From contig NZ_UTKY01000091.1 in assembly GCF_900583165.1 (NCBI RefSeq), forward strand, positions 124,001-188,000: a stretch of DNA of 64,000 bases. Reading direction: 5' to 3'. The notes under the pieces were generated by a model. The model searched no databases. It was not told the DNA's origin and was given only the letters and a program-made list of their open reading frames with translations. Position numbers and translations under genes: made by a program. How positions within the stretch are numbered: position 1 is the first letter of the stretch; each line of letters opens with the position of its first letter. This DNA is from Pseudomonas viridiflava. GTDB lineage: Bacteria > Pseudomonadota > Gammaproteobacteria > Pseudomonadales > Pseudomonadaceae. Positions 32,735 through 41,406 of the stretch are shown here, in pieces.

Positions 32735-33769
32735 CTATATATCACCCGGCACCCTTGCCTTCTCGCGTGCCTCTTCCCGGCTTACCAGCCCCTCACTTAC
32801 CAACCCCTTCAAACTCATATCCAACGTCTTCATCCCCAGTGCCCCACCCGTCTGAATAGCCGAGATCATCTGCGCCACCTTGTCCTCGCGGATCAAATTC
32901 CGAATCGCGGGCGTACCCAGCATGATTTCGTGCGCCGCCACGCGCCCGCCGCCGAGCTTCTTGACCAGCACCTGGGACACCACCGCCTGCAACGACTCCG
33001 ACAACATTGAACGCACCATGGCCTGTTCCCCCGCCGGGAACACATCCACTAGCCTGTCCACGGTCTTTGCGGCCGACGACGTGTGCAGGGTGCCAAAGAC
33101 CAGGTGCCCGGTCTCAGCGGCCGTCAGCGCCAGGCGGATGGTTTCCAGATCGCGCAGCTCGCCCACCAGGATCACATCCGGGTCTTCCCGCAGTGCCGAA
33201 CGCAGTGCGTTGGCAAAACTTTGGGTGTCGCGATGCACCTGGCGCTGGTTGATCAGCGCGGTCTTGGGCCTGTGGATAAACTCGATCGGGTCTTCAAGGG
33301 TCAGGATGTGCTGACGGCGATGCTGGTTGAGGTAGTCAATCATTGCCGCCAACGTGGTGGACTTACCTGAACCGGTGGGCCCGGTGACCAGCACCAGACC
33401 CCGTGGCAACTCGGCGATACGTTGGAACACCGCGCCGAGCCCGAGGCTTGCCAGGCTCTGCACCTCGCTGGGAATGGTGCGAAACACCGCGCCCATGCCG
33501 CGATCCTGCTGGAACACGTTGACCCGGAACCGCGCAAGGCCTGGCAGCTCGAAGGCAAAGTCTGTTTCAAGAGATGTTTCGAAATCCTTTTGCTGGTATT
33601 TGTTCAGCAAAGGACTGAGCAGGTCAGCCACCTGAGGCGATGACAGCACCGGCCAATCCAGCGGCCAGACCTCGCCATCGACCCGCAACATCGGCGCCAG
33701 ACCGGCCGACAGATGCAGGTCGGAAGCGCCACGGTGCACGCTGGCGGTGAGCAGTTCAGTGATATCCAT
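32735..33769 (-). CDS. pilT: Type IV pilus retraction ATPase PilT
   Basis: A 344-residue hexameric AAA-like ATPase, the exact length of PilT. It begins MDITELLTASVHRGASDLHL. Walker A is VTGPTGSGKSTTLAAMI, the Asp box ILTLEDPIEFIH, Walker B DVILVGELRDLETI, the His box TGHLVFGTLHTSSAAKT. The C-terminal AIRNLIREDK is the PilT-specific AIRNLIRE motif needed for retraction. It powers depolymerisation of pili at the inner membrane. The gene is divergent from yggS (57 bases apart), as in other pseudomonads, but pilU, usually the next gene, is not here; a REPIN and the NlpC/P60 gene follow instead. Confidence 0.95.
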   Translation of the reverse strand: MDITELLTASVHRGASDLHLSAGLAPMLRVDGEVWPLDWPVLSSPQVADLLSPLLNKYQQKDFETSLETDFAFELPGLARFRVNVFQQDRGMGAVFRTIPSEVQSLASLGLGAVFQRIAELPRGLVLVTGPTGSGKSTTLAAMIDYLNQHRRQHILTLEDPIEFIHRPKTALINQRQVHRDTQSFANALRSALREDPDVILVGELRDLETIRLALTAAETGHLVFGTLHTSSAAKTVDRLVDVFPAGEQAMVRSMLSESLQAVVSQVLVKKLGGGRVAAHEIMLGTPAIRNLIREDKVAQMISAIQTGGALGMKTLDMSLKGLVSEGLVSREEAREKARVPGDI

Positions 33770-33826
33770 AGGGCTTTCCATTTCCAGTAGAATGCCGCGG
33801 ACTCCATATCCACGGGCGCATCTTGA

Positions 33827-34513
33827 ATGTCGACGATAGCAGACAACCTCGGCCTGGTTAGCCAGCGCATCCGCGCCGCGGCCGACGCCGTGCAACGTGA
33901 CGCAAGCAGCCTCCACCTGCTGGCCGTGAGCAAGACCAAACCCGCACAAGCCGTACGCGAAGCCCATGCCGCCGGCTTGCACGACTTTGGTGAAAACTAT
34001 CTGCAGGAAGCCCTGGGCAAACAGGCCGAATTAACTGACCTGCCCTTGAGTTGGCACTTCATCGGCCCCATTCAATCGAACAAGACGCGCGCTATCGCCG
34101 AGAATTTCGCTTGGGTGCATTCCGTGGACCGCCTCAAAATTGCACAACGCCTGTCCGAACAACGCCCGGCCGACCTGCCACCGCTCAATATCTGCATCCA
34201 GGTCAATGTCAGTGGCGAAGCCAGCAAGAGCGGCTGTACGCCCGCCGACCTGCCGGCCCTGGCCAACGCCATCAGCGCCCTGCCGCGCTTGAAGCTGCGT
34301 GGCCTGATGGCAATCCCCGAGCCGACAGAAGATCGCGCCGCGCAAGATGCAGCGTTTGCCACGGTACGTGAGCTGCAAGCCAGCCTGAACCTGCCGCTGG
34401 ACACACTTTCCATGGGCATGAGCCACGACCTTGAGTCGGCCATTGCCCAAGGCGCCACCTGGGTGCGGATCGGTACCGCCCTGTTTGGCGCCCGCGACTA
34501 CGGCCAGCCGTGA
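33827..34513 (+). CDS. PLP homeostasis protein YggS family
   Basis: A 228-residue pyridoxal-phosphate-binding protein (PLPBP family, alanine-racemase-like barrel). The PLP lysine is in LHLLAVSKTKPAQAVREAH near residue 36, FGENYLQEALGKQAEL and WHFIGPIQSNKTRAIAENF follow, and LSMGMSHDLESAIAQGAT near the end binds the phosphate. It keeps free PLP and amino-acid pools in balance. It forms a unit with proC and yggT (33 and 25 bases apart). Confidence 0.95.
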   Translation: MSTIADNLGLVSQRIRAAADAVQRDASSLHLLAVSKTKPAQAVREAHAAGLHDFGENYLQEALGKQAELTDLPLSWHFIGPIQSNKTRAIAENFAWVHSVDRLKIAQRLSEQRPADLPPLNICIQVNVSGEASKSGCTPADLPALANAISALPRLKLRGLMAIPEPTEDRAAQDAAFATVRELQASLNLPLDTLSMGMSHDLESAIAQGATWVRIGTALFGARDYGQP

Positions 34514-34546
34514 AATGGCTGACTTTTCACTGAATAAGGACCTGTC

Positions 34547-35365
34547 ATGAGCAACACGCGTATTGCCTTTATCGGCGCCGGTAACATGGCGGCCAGCCTG
34601 ATTGGCGGCCTGCGGGCCAAGGGCCTCGACGCTGCGCAGATCCGCGCCAGCGACCCGGGCGCCGACACCCGTGCCCGCGTCAGTGCCGAGCACGGTATCG
34701 AAACCTTCGCCGACAACGCCGAGGCCATCCAGGGCGTCGATGTGATTGTGCTGGCGGTGAAACCCCAGGCGATGAAAGCCGTGTGCGAAAGCCTGCGCCC
34801 GAGCCTGCAACCGCACCAGTTGGTGGTGTCCATCGCAGCCGGCATTACTTGCGCCAGCATGACGAACTGGCTCGGCGCCCAGCCCATCGTGCGCTGCATG
34901 CCCAACACGCCATCGCTGTTGCGCCAGGGCGTGAGCGGCCTGTATGCAACCTCGGAGGTTAGCGCAGCCCAGCGTGACCAGGCCCAAGAGCTGCTGTCTG
35001 CCGTGGGCATCGCCCTGTGGCTGGAGCAGGAGCAACAACTGGATGCGGTCACTGCCGTGTCCGGCAGCGGCCCGGCGTATTTCTTCCTGCTGATCGAGGC
35101 CATGACCGCTGCTGGCGTGAAGCTGGGTTTGACCAAGGATGTGGCCGAGCAATTGGCCGAGCAGACCGCCCTGGGCGCTGCCCATATGGCGGTTGCCAGC
35201 GATGTGGATGCGGCCGAGCTGCGCCGTCGCGTGACCTCCCCAGGGGGTACCACCCAAGCCGCCATCGAATCGTTCCAGGCCGGGGGCTTTGAAGCCCTGG
35301 TAGAAACAGCACTGACTGCCGCAGCACATCGTTCGGCCGAAATGGCCGAGCAACTGGGCAAATAG
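34547..35365 (+). CDS. proC: Pyrroline-5-carboxylate reductase ProC
   Basis: A 272-residue enzyme, last step of proline synthesis, NAD(P)H dependent. The Rossmann motif is RIAFIGAGNMAASLIGGL; VILAVKPQAM follows (here VIVLAVKPQAMKAV), and the family signature is DAVTAVSGSGPAYFFLLIEA with VTSPGGTTQAAIESF in the C-terminal dimer domain. AAGGA is at proper distance before the ATG. Confidence 0.97.
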   Translation: MSNTRIAFIGAGNMAASLIGGLRAKGLDAAQIRASDPGADTRARVSAEHGIETFADNAEAIQGVDVIVLAVKPQAMKAVCESLRPSLQPHQLVVSIAAGITCASMTNWLGAQPIVRCMPNTPSLLRQGVSGLYATSEVSAAQRDQAQELLSAVGIALWLEQEQQLDAVTAVSGSGPAYFFLLIEAMTAAGVKLGLTKDVAEQLAEQTALGAAHMAVASDVDAAELRRRVTSPGGTTQAAIESFQAGGFEALVETALTAAAHRSAEMAEQLGK

Positions 35366-35390
35366 TCATCCCCTTCTTTAGGAAGCAAAC

Positions 35391-35978
35391 ATGCTCGGAA
35401 TCAATGACGCGCTCATTTTTATCATCCAGACCCTTGGCAGCCTGTACCTGCTGATCGTGCTGATGCGTTTTATCCTGCAACTGGTGCGGGCTAACTTCTA
35501 TAACCCGCTGTGCCAGTTCGTGGTCAAGGCCACCCAGCCGTTGCTCAAGCCGCTGCGCCGAGTGATCCCGAGCCTGTTCGGGCTGGACATGTCGTCGCTG
35601 GTGCTGGCGCTGCTGCTGCAAATCCTGTTGTTCGTCGTGATCCTGATGCTCAACGGCTATCAGGCCTTCACCGTATTGCTGTTGCCATGGGCATTGATCG
35701 GCGTGTTCTCGCTGTTTTTGAAGATCATTTTCTGGTCGATGATCATCAGCGTCATTCTGTCGTGGGTCGCACCGGGCAGCCGCAGCCCTGGCGCCGAGTT
35801 GGTTTTCCAGATTACCGAACCAGTGCTGGCGCCGTTCCGCCGACTGATCCCTAACCTGGGCGGCCTGGATATCTCGCCGATCTTCGCGTTTATCGCGATC
35901 CAACTGGTGCAGAGCTGGGTGATCCCGCGGTTGGCGTTCTATGCGTTTATGCCAAAAGAGTTGTTCGGCCTGATCTGA
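35391..35978 (+). CDS. YggT family inner-membrane protein
   Basis: A 195-residue protein made of two YggT repeats, each with a pair of membrane helices: TLGSLYLLIVLMRFILQLV then NPLCQFVVKATQPLLKPLRR, and FLKIIFWSMIISVILSWVAP then LVFQITEPVLAPFRRLIPN. The repeated PxxxPxRR motif follows each first helix. The function is not settled; in various bacteria it is linked to osmotic tolerance or cell division. Third gene of the yggS-proC-yggT unit. Confidence 0.93.
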   Translation: MLGINDALIFIIQTLGSLYLLIVLMRFILQLVRANFYNPLCQFVVKATQPLLKPLRRVIPSLFGLDMSSLVLALLLQILLFVVILMLNGYQAFTVLLLPWALIGVFSLFLKIIFWSMIISVILSWVAPGSRSPGAELVFQITEPVLAPFRRLIPNLGGLDISPIFAFIAIQLVQSWVIPRLAFYAFMPKELFGLI

Positions 35979-35991
35979 TTCACTGCGGTAA

Positions 35992-36085
35992 AAATGTGGG
36001 AGGGGACTTGCTCCCGATGGCGGTGGATCAGCCTCAAATGAGCTGACTGACACTCCGCTATTGGGGGCAAGCCCCCTCCCACATT
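35992..36085. repeat. REPIN (group A, diverged left half) before metX
   Basis: The left REP is altered to GGGAGGGGACTTGCTCCCGA, whereas the right half keeps GGGGGCAAGCCCCCTCCCAC. The loop arms are also weaker. It lies between yggT and metX on the same strand; the rest of 36086-36183 holds the presumed metX promoter. Confidence 0.9.
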
Positions 36086-36183
36086 TTGGTTCCCGGTACA
36101 GAATTTAATCCATGTAGGCCTTTGCTTGCCGCTAGGTGCAGCGGTCTTTAGACTTACGCCTCATTTAAACGAGAGCAGGGTCG

Positions 36184-37323
36184 ATGCCAGCTGCCTTTCC
36201 CCCCGATTCTGTTGGACTGGTCGTGCCCCAAGTGGCGCACTTCGGCGAGCCCCTGGCCCTGGCCTGCGGCCGTTCGCTGCCTGCCTACGACCTGATCTAT
36301 GAAACCTACGGCCAACTGAACGCCACGGCGAGCAACGCCGTGCTGATCTGCCACGCCCTGTCCGGCCATCATCATGCCGCCGGTTTCCACTCTGCCGACG
36401 ACCGCAAACCCGGTTGGTGGGACAGTTGCATCGGCCCCGGCAAACCCATCGACACCAACAAGTTCTTTGTGGTCAGCCTGAACAACCTGGGCGGCTGTAA
36501 CGGTTCCACCGGCCCCAGCAGCCTCAACCCGGAGACCGGCAAGCCGTTCGGCGCCGACTTCCCGGTGCTCACCGTTGAAGACTGGGTACACAGCCAGGCG
36601 AATCTCGCTGACCTGCTGGGCATACGCCAATGGGCCGCCGTGATCGGCGGCAGCCTGGGCGGCATGCAGGCATTGCAATGGACCATCACCTACCCGGATC
36701 GCGTGCGTCATTGCCTGGCTATCGCCTCGGCCCCCAAGTTGTCGGCACAGAACATCGCCTTCAACGAAGTGGCGCGCCAGGCGATTCTTACCGACCCTGA
36801 GTTCCACGGCGGCTCATTCCAGGAAGCGGGCGTGATCCCCAAGCGCGGCCTGATGCTGGCGCGAATGGTGGGGCACATCACTTACCTGTCCGATGACTCC
36901 ATGGGCGAGAAATTCGGCCGTGGCCTCAAGAGCGAAAAGCTCAACTACGACTTCCATAGCGTCGAGTTCCAGGTCGAAAGCTACCTGCGTTACCAGGGTG
37001 AGGAATTCTCCGGGCGTTTCGACGCCAACACCTACCTGTTGATGACCAAGGCCCTGGACTATTTCGACCCGGCCGCCAACCACGACGATGACCTGGCTAA
37101 AACCTTCGAAGGCGCCACGGCCAAGTTCTGCGTGATGTCGTTCACCACCGACTGGCGCTTCTCGCCGGCCCGCTCCCGTGAGCTGGTGGATGCACTGATG
37201 GCCGCGCGCAAAGACGTCTGCTACCTGGAGATCGATGCTCCGCAAGGCCACGATGCCTTCCTGATCCCGATCCCGCGCTACCTGCAAGCGTTCAGCAACT
37301 ACATGAACCGAATCGTATTGTGA
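36184..37323 (+). CDS. metX: Homoserine O-acyltransferase MetX (probably succinyl)
   Basis: A 379-residue alpha/beta-hydrolase-fold acyltransferase that activates homoserine for methionine synthesis. The nucleophile elbow is VIGGSLGGMQALQW (Ser about residue 157), the acid is in SFTTDWRFSP and the His in IDAPQGHDAFLIP. The N-terminal AVLICHALSGHHHAAG is typical. In pseudomonads MetX-fold enzymes use succinyl-CoA although homologues elsewhere use acetyl-CoA; the sequence alone does not decide this. It is followed by metW after seven bases. Confidence 0.94.
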   Translation: MPAAFPPDSVGLVVPQVAHFGEPLALACGRSLPAYDLIYETYGQLNATASNAVLICHALSGHHHAAGFHSADDRKPGWWDSCIGPGKPIDTNKFFVVSLNNLGGCNGSTGPSSLNPETGKPFGADFPVLTVEDWVHSQANLADLLGIRQWAAVIGGSLGGMQALQWTITYPDRVRHCLAIASAPKLSAQNIAFNEVARQAILTDPEFHGGSFQEAGVIPKRGLMLARMVGHITYLSDDSMGEKFGRGLKSEKLNYDFHSVEFQVESYLRYQGEEFSGRFDANTYLLMTKALDYFDPAANHDDDLAKTFEGATAKFCVMSFTTDWRFSPARSRELVDALMAARKDVCYLEIDAPQGHDAFLIPIPRYLQAFSNYMNRIVL

Positions 37324-37330
37324 GAAAGCC

Positions 37331-37951
37331 ATGAGAGCCGACCTGGACATCATCCAAGACTGGATCCCCGCCGGCAGCCGCGTGCTCGACCTGGGCTGCG
37401 GCGATGGCGAACTGCTGAGCTGGCTGCGCGACAACAAGCAAGTCACCGGCTACGGCCTGGAAAACGACCCGGACAACATCGCCCAGTGCGTGGCCAAGGG
37501 CATCAACGTGATCGAGCAAGACCTGGACAAGGGCCTGGGCAACTTTGCCAGTAACAGCTTCGATATCGTGGTGATGACCCAGGCCCTGCAAGCGGTGCAC
37601 TACCCGGACCGCATTCTCGACGAAATGCTTCGAGTGGGCCGCCAGTGCATCATCACGTTCCCCAACTTCGGTCACTGGCGCTGCCGCTGGTACCTGGCGA
37701 CTAAGGGCCGCATGCCGGTGTCGGATTTCCTGCCGTACACCTGGTACAACACACCAAACATCCACTTCTGCACCTTCGAAGACTTCGAAGCCTTGTGTGG
37801 CGAGCGTGAAGCCAAGGTGATCAACCGCCTTGCCGTCGATCAACAGCATCGCCACGGCTGGGCGAGTAAACTATGGCCCAATCTGTTGGGCGAAATCGGT
37901 ATTTACCGGGTCAGCAGCCCTGGCCTGACCGACCACAAAATTGCCGTCTAA
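37331..37951 (+). CDS. metW: Methionine biosynthesis protein MetW
   Basis: A 206-residue SAM-methyltransferase-fold protein. It reads MRADLDIIQDWIPAGSRVLD then LGCGDGELLSWLRDNK (motif I), SFDIVVMTQALQAVHYPD, and ITFPNFGHWRCRWYLATKGR with the typical YTWYNTPNIHFCTFEDFEAL. MetW works with MetX and is required for homoserine acylation in Pseudomonas; whether it methylates anything is unclear. The spacing of seven bases to metX indicates one transcript. Confidence 0.95.
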   Translation: MRADLDIIQDWIPAGSRVLDLGCGDGELLSWLRDNKQVTGYGLENDPDNIAQCVAKGINVIEQDLDKGLGNFASNSFDIVVMTQALQAVHYPDRILDEMLRVGRQCIITFPNFGHWRCRWYLATKGRMPVSDFLPYTWYNTPNIHFCTFEDFEALCGEREAKVINRLAVDQQHRHGWASKLWPNLLGEIGIYRVSSPGLTDHKIAV

Positions 37952-37972
37952 TCATCTTCACGAGGGACGATC

Positions 37973-38407
37973 ATGAGTCGTTTGGCTATTTTTCTATTGA
38001 CTGCCTGCCTGGGCGCAAGCGCCATGGCGGCAGACACTATCGACGCTAATCGCAAGAAAGACTTCGGCGACATCACCGTTCACTACAACACCTTCACCTC
38101 CAGCTTCCTGCAACCGGAAACCGCCCAGGCCGTAGGCGTGGTACGCAGCAAGAACAAGGGTTTGATCAACGTGACCGTGATCAAGGGTGTTACCCCAGTG
38201 GCGGCACAAGTGACCGGCACCATCAAGGACCTGGGCGGCAAGAGTGAGGTGCTGACATTCAAGCAGATCAACGAGAAAGGCGGTATCAACTACCTCGCGC
38301 CGTACTCCGTGACCCAGCGTGAATACAAGACTTTTATCATCAACGTTGAAACCGGCGGCAAAGCCCACAGCTTCCAGTTCAACCAAGAACTCTTCCCGGC
38401 CGAATGA
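37973..38407 (+). CDS. DUF4426 periplasmic protein
   Basis: A 144-residue secreted protein. The signal peptide is MSRLAIFLLTACLGASAMAA. The mature part fits DUF4426: RKKDFGDITVHYNTFTSSFL, QPETAQAVGVVRSKNKGLIN and a beta-rich end with SFQFNQELFPAE. The function is unknown; the gene is conserved between metW and rdgB in pseudomonads. GAGGGA precedes the ATG. The stop overlaps the rdgB start by four bases (ATGA). Confidence 0.9.
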   Translation: MSRLAIFLLTACLGASAMAADTIDANRKKDFGDITVHYNTFTSSFLQPETAQAVGVVRSKNKGLINVTVIKGVTPVAAQVTGTIKDLGGKSEVLTFKQINEKGGINYLAPYSVTQREYKTFIINVETGGKAHSFQFNQELFPAE

Positions 38408-39000
38408 TGAACATCACCCAACTCGTACTGGCCAGCCACAACGCCGGCAAACTCAAAGAACTGCAGGCCATGCTCGGTGAGTCCGTGCAACTGCGCTCTA
38501 TCGGCGAGTTTAGCCAGGTGGAGCCGGAAGAGACCGGTCTTTCGTTTGTCGAAAACGCCATCCTCAAGGCCCGCAATGCTGCACGCATCTCCGGCCTGCC
38601 GGCGCTGGCGGATGATTCGGGGCTGGCGGTGGACTTCCTCGGCGGCGCCCCTGGGATCTACTCGGCGCGTTATGCCGATGGCAAGGGCGATGCGGCCAAC
38701 AATGCCAAACTGCTCGAAGCCCTCAAGGACGTGCCGGACTCAGAGCGCGGCGCGCAGTTCGTCTGCGTGCTTGCGTTGGTGCGCCACGCCGATGACCCGC
38801 TGCCTATCCTGTGCGAAGGCCTGTGGCACGGGCGCATCCTGCATGCAGCTAGCGGTGAGCACGGCTTTGGCTATGACCCGCTGTTCTGGGTGCCTGAACG
38901 TAATGTCTCCAGCGCCGAACTGAGCCCGGCAGACAAGAACCAGATCAGCCACCGCGCCCGCGCAATGGATTTGCTGCGCCAACGCCTGAGCCTGAAATGA
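38404..39000 (+). CDS. rdgB: Non-canonical purine NTP pyrophosphatase RdgB
   Basis: A 198-residue HAM1-family enzyme that hydrolyses dITP, XTP and ITP so that they are not built into DNA. The N-terminal LVLASHNAGKLKELQAML is the substrate motif, ETGLSFVENAILKARNAAR and LPALADDSGLAVDFLGGAPG carry the metal and catalytic residues, and GFGYDPLFWVPE the base-binding end. Two adjacent ATG codons exist (38404, 38407); the first overlaps the previous stop. The end overlaps hemW by four bases. Confidence 0.96.
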   Translation: MMNITQLVLASHNAGKLKELQAMLGESVQLRSIGEFSQVEPEETGLSFVENAILKARNAARISGLPALADDSGLAVDFLGGAPGIYSARYADGKGDAANNAKLLEALKDVPDSERGAQFVCVLALVRHADDPLPILCEGLWHGRILHAASGEHGFGYDPLFWVPERNVSSAELSPADKNQISHRARAMDLLRQRLSLK

Positions 39001-40199
39001 CCCAGAACACCTCTGCGCAGCCGCTGATCCACGGCGGCGCGCAAACGCCACGGGCCGCGCTGCCGTTGCTGCCGCCCCTGGCGCTGTATATCCACATCCC
39101 GTGGTGCGTGCGCAAATGCCCGTATTGCGACTTCAACTCCCACACCGCCAGCAAAGTGCTGCCGGAAGAAGCGTATGTGGACGCCCTGCTGGCCGACCTC
39201 GATCAAGACCTGCATGCCGTTTACAGTCGTGAACTGAGCTCGATCTTTTTCGGCGGTGGCACGCCAAGCCTGTTCAGCGCCGCCGCACTGGGGCGCCTGC
39301 TCAAGGGCGTGGAAGCACGCATCCCGTTTGCCAGCGATATCGAAATCACCCTGGAAGCCAACCCCGGCACCTTCGAACAAGAGAAGTTCGTGGCGTACCG
39401 CAAGCTGGGGATCAATCGCCTGTCTATCGGTATCCAGAGCTTCCAGCAAGAGAAACTGGAGGCCCTTGGCCGCATTCACAATGGCGATGAAGCCGTGCGC
39501 GCTGCTGGCATGGCGCGCCAGGCTGGGTTCGATAACTTCAACCTGGACCTGATGCATGGGTTACCCAACCAGTCGTTGGATGATGCCCTGGGCGACCTGC
39601 GCCAGGCTATCGCGCTCAAGCCCACGCATTTGTCCTGGTACCAACTGACCCTCGAACCCAACACCGTATTCTGGAACCAACCGCCTGCGCTGCCGGAAGA
39701 CGACACCCTGTGGGACATCCAGGAAGCCGGCCAGGCCCTGTTGGCCGAACACGGTTACGCGCAATACGAAGTGTCGGCCTATGCCCAACCCGGCCGCCCG
39801 GCGCGGCATAACCTGAATTACTGGAGCTTTGGCGACTTTATCGGCATCGGCGCCGGCGCCCATGGCAAGCTCAGTCACCCGGACGGGCGCATCGTACGCA
39901 CCTGGAAAACCCGCGCGCCGAAGGACTACCTCAACCCAGCCAAAAGCTTTCAGGCGGGCGCAAAAGAACTGAACAACGAGGAGCTGCCGTTCGAGTTCCT
40001 GATGAACGCCTTGCGCCTCACCGAGGGCGTCGACGCCAAGCTGTACGCCGAGCGCACAGGCCTGGCGCTGGCGAGCCTGGACGAAGGGCGCCAGGAGGCA
40101 GAACAAAGTGGCTTAATGCAGGTCGAACCGTCACGCCTGGCGGCGACCGACCGCGGGCAACTCTTTCTCAATGACCTGTTGCAGAAGTTTTTGAGCTGA
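38997..40199 (+). CDS. hemW: Radical SAM heme chaperone HemW
   Basis: A 400-residue radical SAM protein. The cluster motif is IPWCVRKCPYCDFNSH (CxxxCxxC), followed by SIFFGGGTPSLFSAAALGRL, LEANPGTFEQEKF and RLSIGIQSFQQEKLEALGRI. HemW lacks the extra cysteine of the coproporphyrinogen dehydrogenase HemN and delivers heme to respiratory enzymes. It is translated in overlap with rdgB, a conserved pairing. The first 30 residues (TQNTSAQPLIHGGAQTPRAA) are a variable tail. Confidence 0.93.
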   Translation: MTQNTSAQPLIHGGAQTPRAALPLLPPLALYIHIPWCVRKCPYCDFNSHTASKVLPEEAYVDALLADLDQDLHAVYSRELSSIFFGGGTPSLFSAAALGRLLKGVEARIPFASDIEITLEANPGTFEQEKFVAYRKLGINRLSIGIQSFQQEKLEALGRIHNGDEAVRAAGMARQAGFDNFNLDLMHGLPNQSLDDALGDLRQAIALKPTHLSWYQLTLEPNTVFWNQPPALPEDDTLWDIQEAGQALLAEHGYAQYEVSAYAQPGRPARHNLNYWSFGDFIGIGAGAHGKLSHPDGRIVRTWKTRAPKDYLNPAKSFQAGAKELNNEELPFEFLMNALRLTEGVDAKLYAERTGLALASLDEGRQEAEQSGLMQVEPSRLAATDRGQLFLNDLLQKFLS

Positions 40200-40217
40200 T
40201 CGCTCTAAGGAAATCGA

Positions 40218-40541
40218 ATGGATTTGGTACTCGACCTGCTCGCCACCGTATCCCGTTGGAGCCGCAGCAATCTGTCGGAAATCTCCTTGGCCCTTGTGGG
40301 TTGCCTGCTGGTGCTGTTTGGCGCCGACATCAAGGGCTGGGTAGAAGCGCGCCTGGGCAGCATCGCCGGGGCCTTGCGCGTACCGTTGATGGCGTTGGTG
40401 TGCATGATCGGCAGCGGCGCGGCGTTGATCTACGCCACGCCGTGGATTGTGCGAGGGTTGAGCCAGTTCAATAACTACAGCCTGGCGCCGGTGCTGGTGG
40501 TGGTGCTGGTGTTGATTGGCGTAGTAGCCGACCGCCGCTAA
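40218..40541 (+). CDS. DUF3392 small membrane protein
   Basis: A 107-residue inner-membrane protein with about three hydrophobic helices: ISLALVGCLLVLFGADIKGW, VPLMALVCMIGSGAALIYAT and LAPVLVVVLVLIGVVADRR. It fits DUF3392, a family of unknown function found behind hemW in pseudomonads. AAGGAAA lies before the ATG, 18 bases after the hemW stop. Confidence 0.88.
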   Translation: MDLVLDLLATVSRWSRSNLSEISLALVGCLLVLFGADIKGWVEARLGSIAGALRVPLMALVCMIGSGAALIYATPWIVRGLSQFNNYSLAPVLVVVLVLIGVVADRR

Positions 40542-40561
40542 CCCCAAACACACCACAAAAC

Positions 40562-40656
40562 AAAATGTGGGAGGGGGCTTGCCCCCGATGGCAGTGGGTC
40601 AGCTACATATAAGCTGACTGATCCACCGCTATCGGGGGCAAGCCCCCTCCCACATT
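40562..40656. repeat. REPIN (group A) between DUF3392 gene and trmB
   Basis: Paired inverted REP cores; inner blocks GTGGGTCAGCT and AGCTGACTGATCCACC extend the fold. The flanking genes converge. Confidence 0.93.
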
Positions 40657-40671
40657 TTTGACCGCGTAGTG

Positions 40672-41397
40672 TCAGTCGATTTTTTCGAACTTCAAGTCCC
40701 ACACCCCATGCCCCAACCGCTCACCACGACGCTCAAACTTGGTGATCGGCCGCTCGGCCGGGCGTGGCACGCACTTGCCGTCTTCGGCGATGTTGCGGTA
40801 GCCAGGGGCGACGTTCATCACTTCCAGCATGTATTCGGCATACGGCTCCCAGTCAGTGGCCATGTGCAGGATGCCGCCCACTTTCAGCTTGCTGCGTACC
40901 AGCTCCGCGAAGGAGGCCTGGACGATACGGCGCTTGTGGTGACGGGCTTTATGCCATGGGTCGGGGAAAAACAGCATCAGGCGGTCGAGGCTGTTGTCGG
41001 CGATGCAGCGGTTGAGCACTTCGATCGCGTCGCAGTCATACACCCGCAGGTTGGTCAGGCCTTGAGTCAGCACGCCATTAAGCAGCGCGCCAACACCTGG
41101 GCGGTGCACTTCAACGCCGATAAAGTCCTGCTCCGGCGAGGCAGCGGCCATTTCCAGCAGGGAGTGACCCATGCCAAAACCGATTTCCAGGGAACGCGGG
41201 GCCAAACGGCCGAACACTTGGTCGTAGTCTACCGGCGCATCGGCCAGGGGCAATACGAACAGCGGCGTGCCTTGTTCCAGGCCCTTTTGCTGGCCCTCGG
41301 TCATACGCCCGGCGCGCATCACAAAACTCTTGATGCGGCGGTGCTTGGACTCGTCGCCTTCTTCCAGGGTGTTCGGCGTTTCGTTTGATTCAGTCAT
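40672..41397 (-). CDS. trmB: tRNA (guanine-N7)-methyltransferase TrmB
   Basis: A 241-residue SAM-dependent methyltransferase that makes m7G46 in tRNA. It has LEIGFGMGHSLLEMA (motif I), FIGVEVHRPGVGALLNG, LMLFFPDPWHKARHHKRRI (the family's catalytic PDPW.KxRHxKRR signature) and TDWEPYAEYMLEVM. The ATG at 41397 is chosen above a TTG one codon upstream. It lies nine bases after thiG, so thiS, thiG and trmB form a transcription unit. Confidence 0.96.
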   Translation of the reverse strand: MTESNETPNTLEEGDESKHRRIKSFVMRAGRMTEGQQKGLEQGTPLFVLPLADAPVDYDQVFGRLAPRSLEIGFGMGHSLLEMAAASPEQDFIGVEVHRPGVGALLNGVLTQGLTNLRVYDCDAIEVLNRCIADNSLDRLMLFFPDPWHKARHHKRRIVQASFAELVRSKLKVGGILHMATDWEPYAEYMLEVMNVAPGYRNIAEDGKCVPRPAERPITKFERRGERLGHGVWDLKFEKID

Positions 41398-41406
41398 CAA
41401 TGGCTC

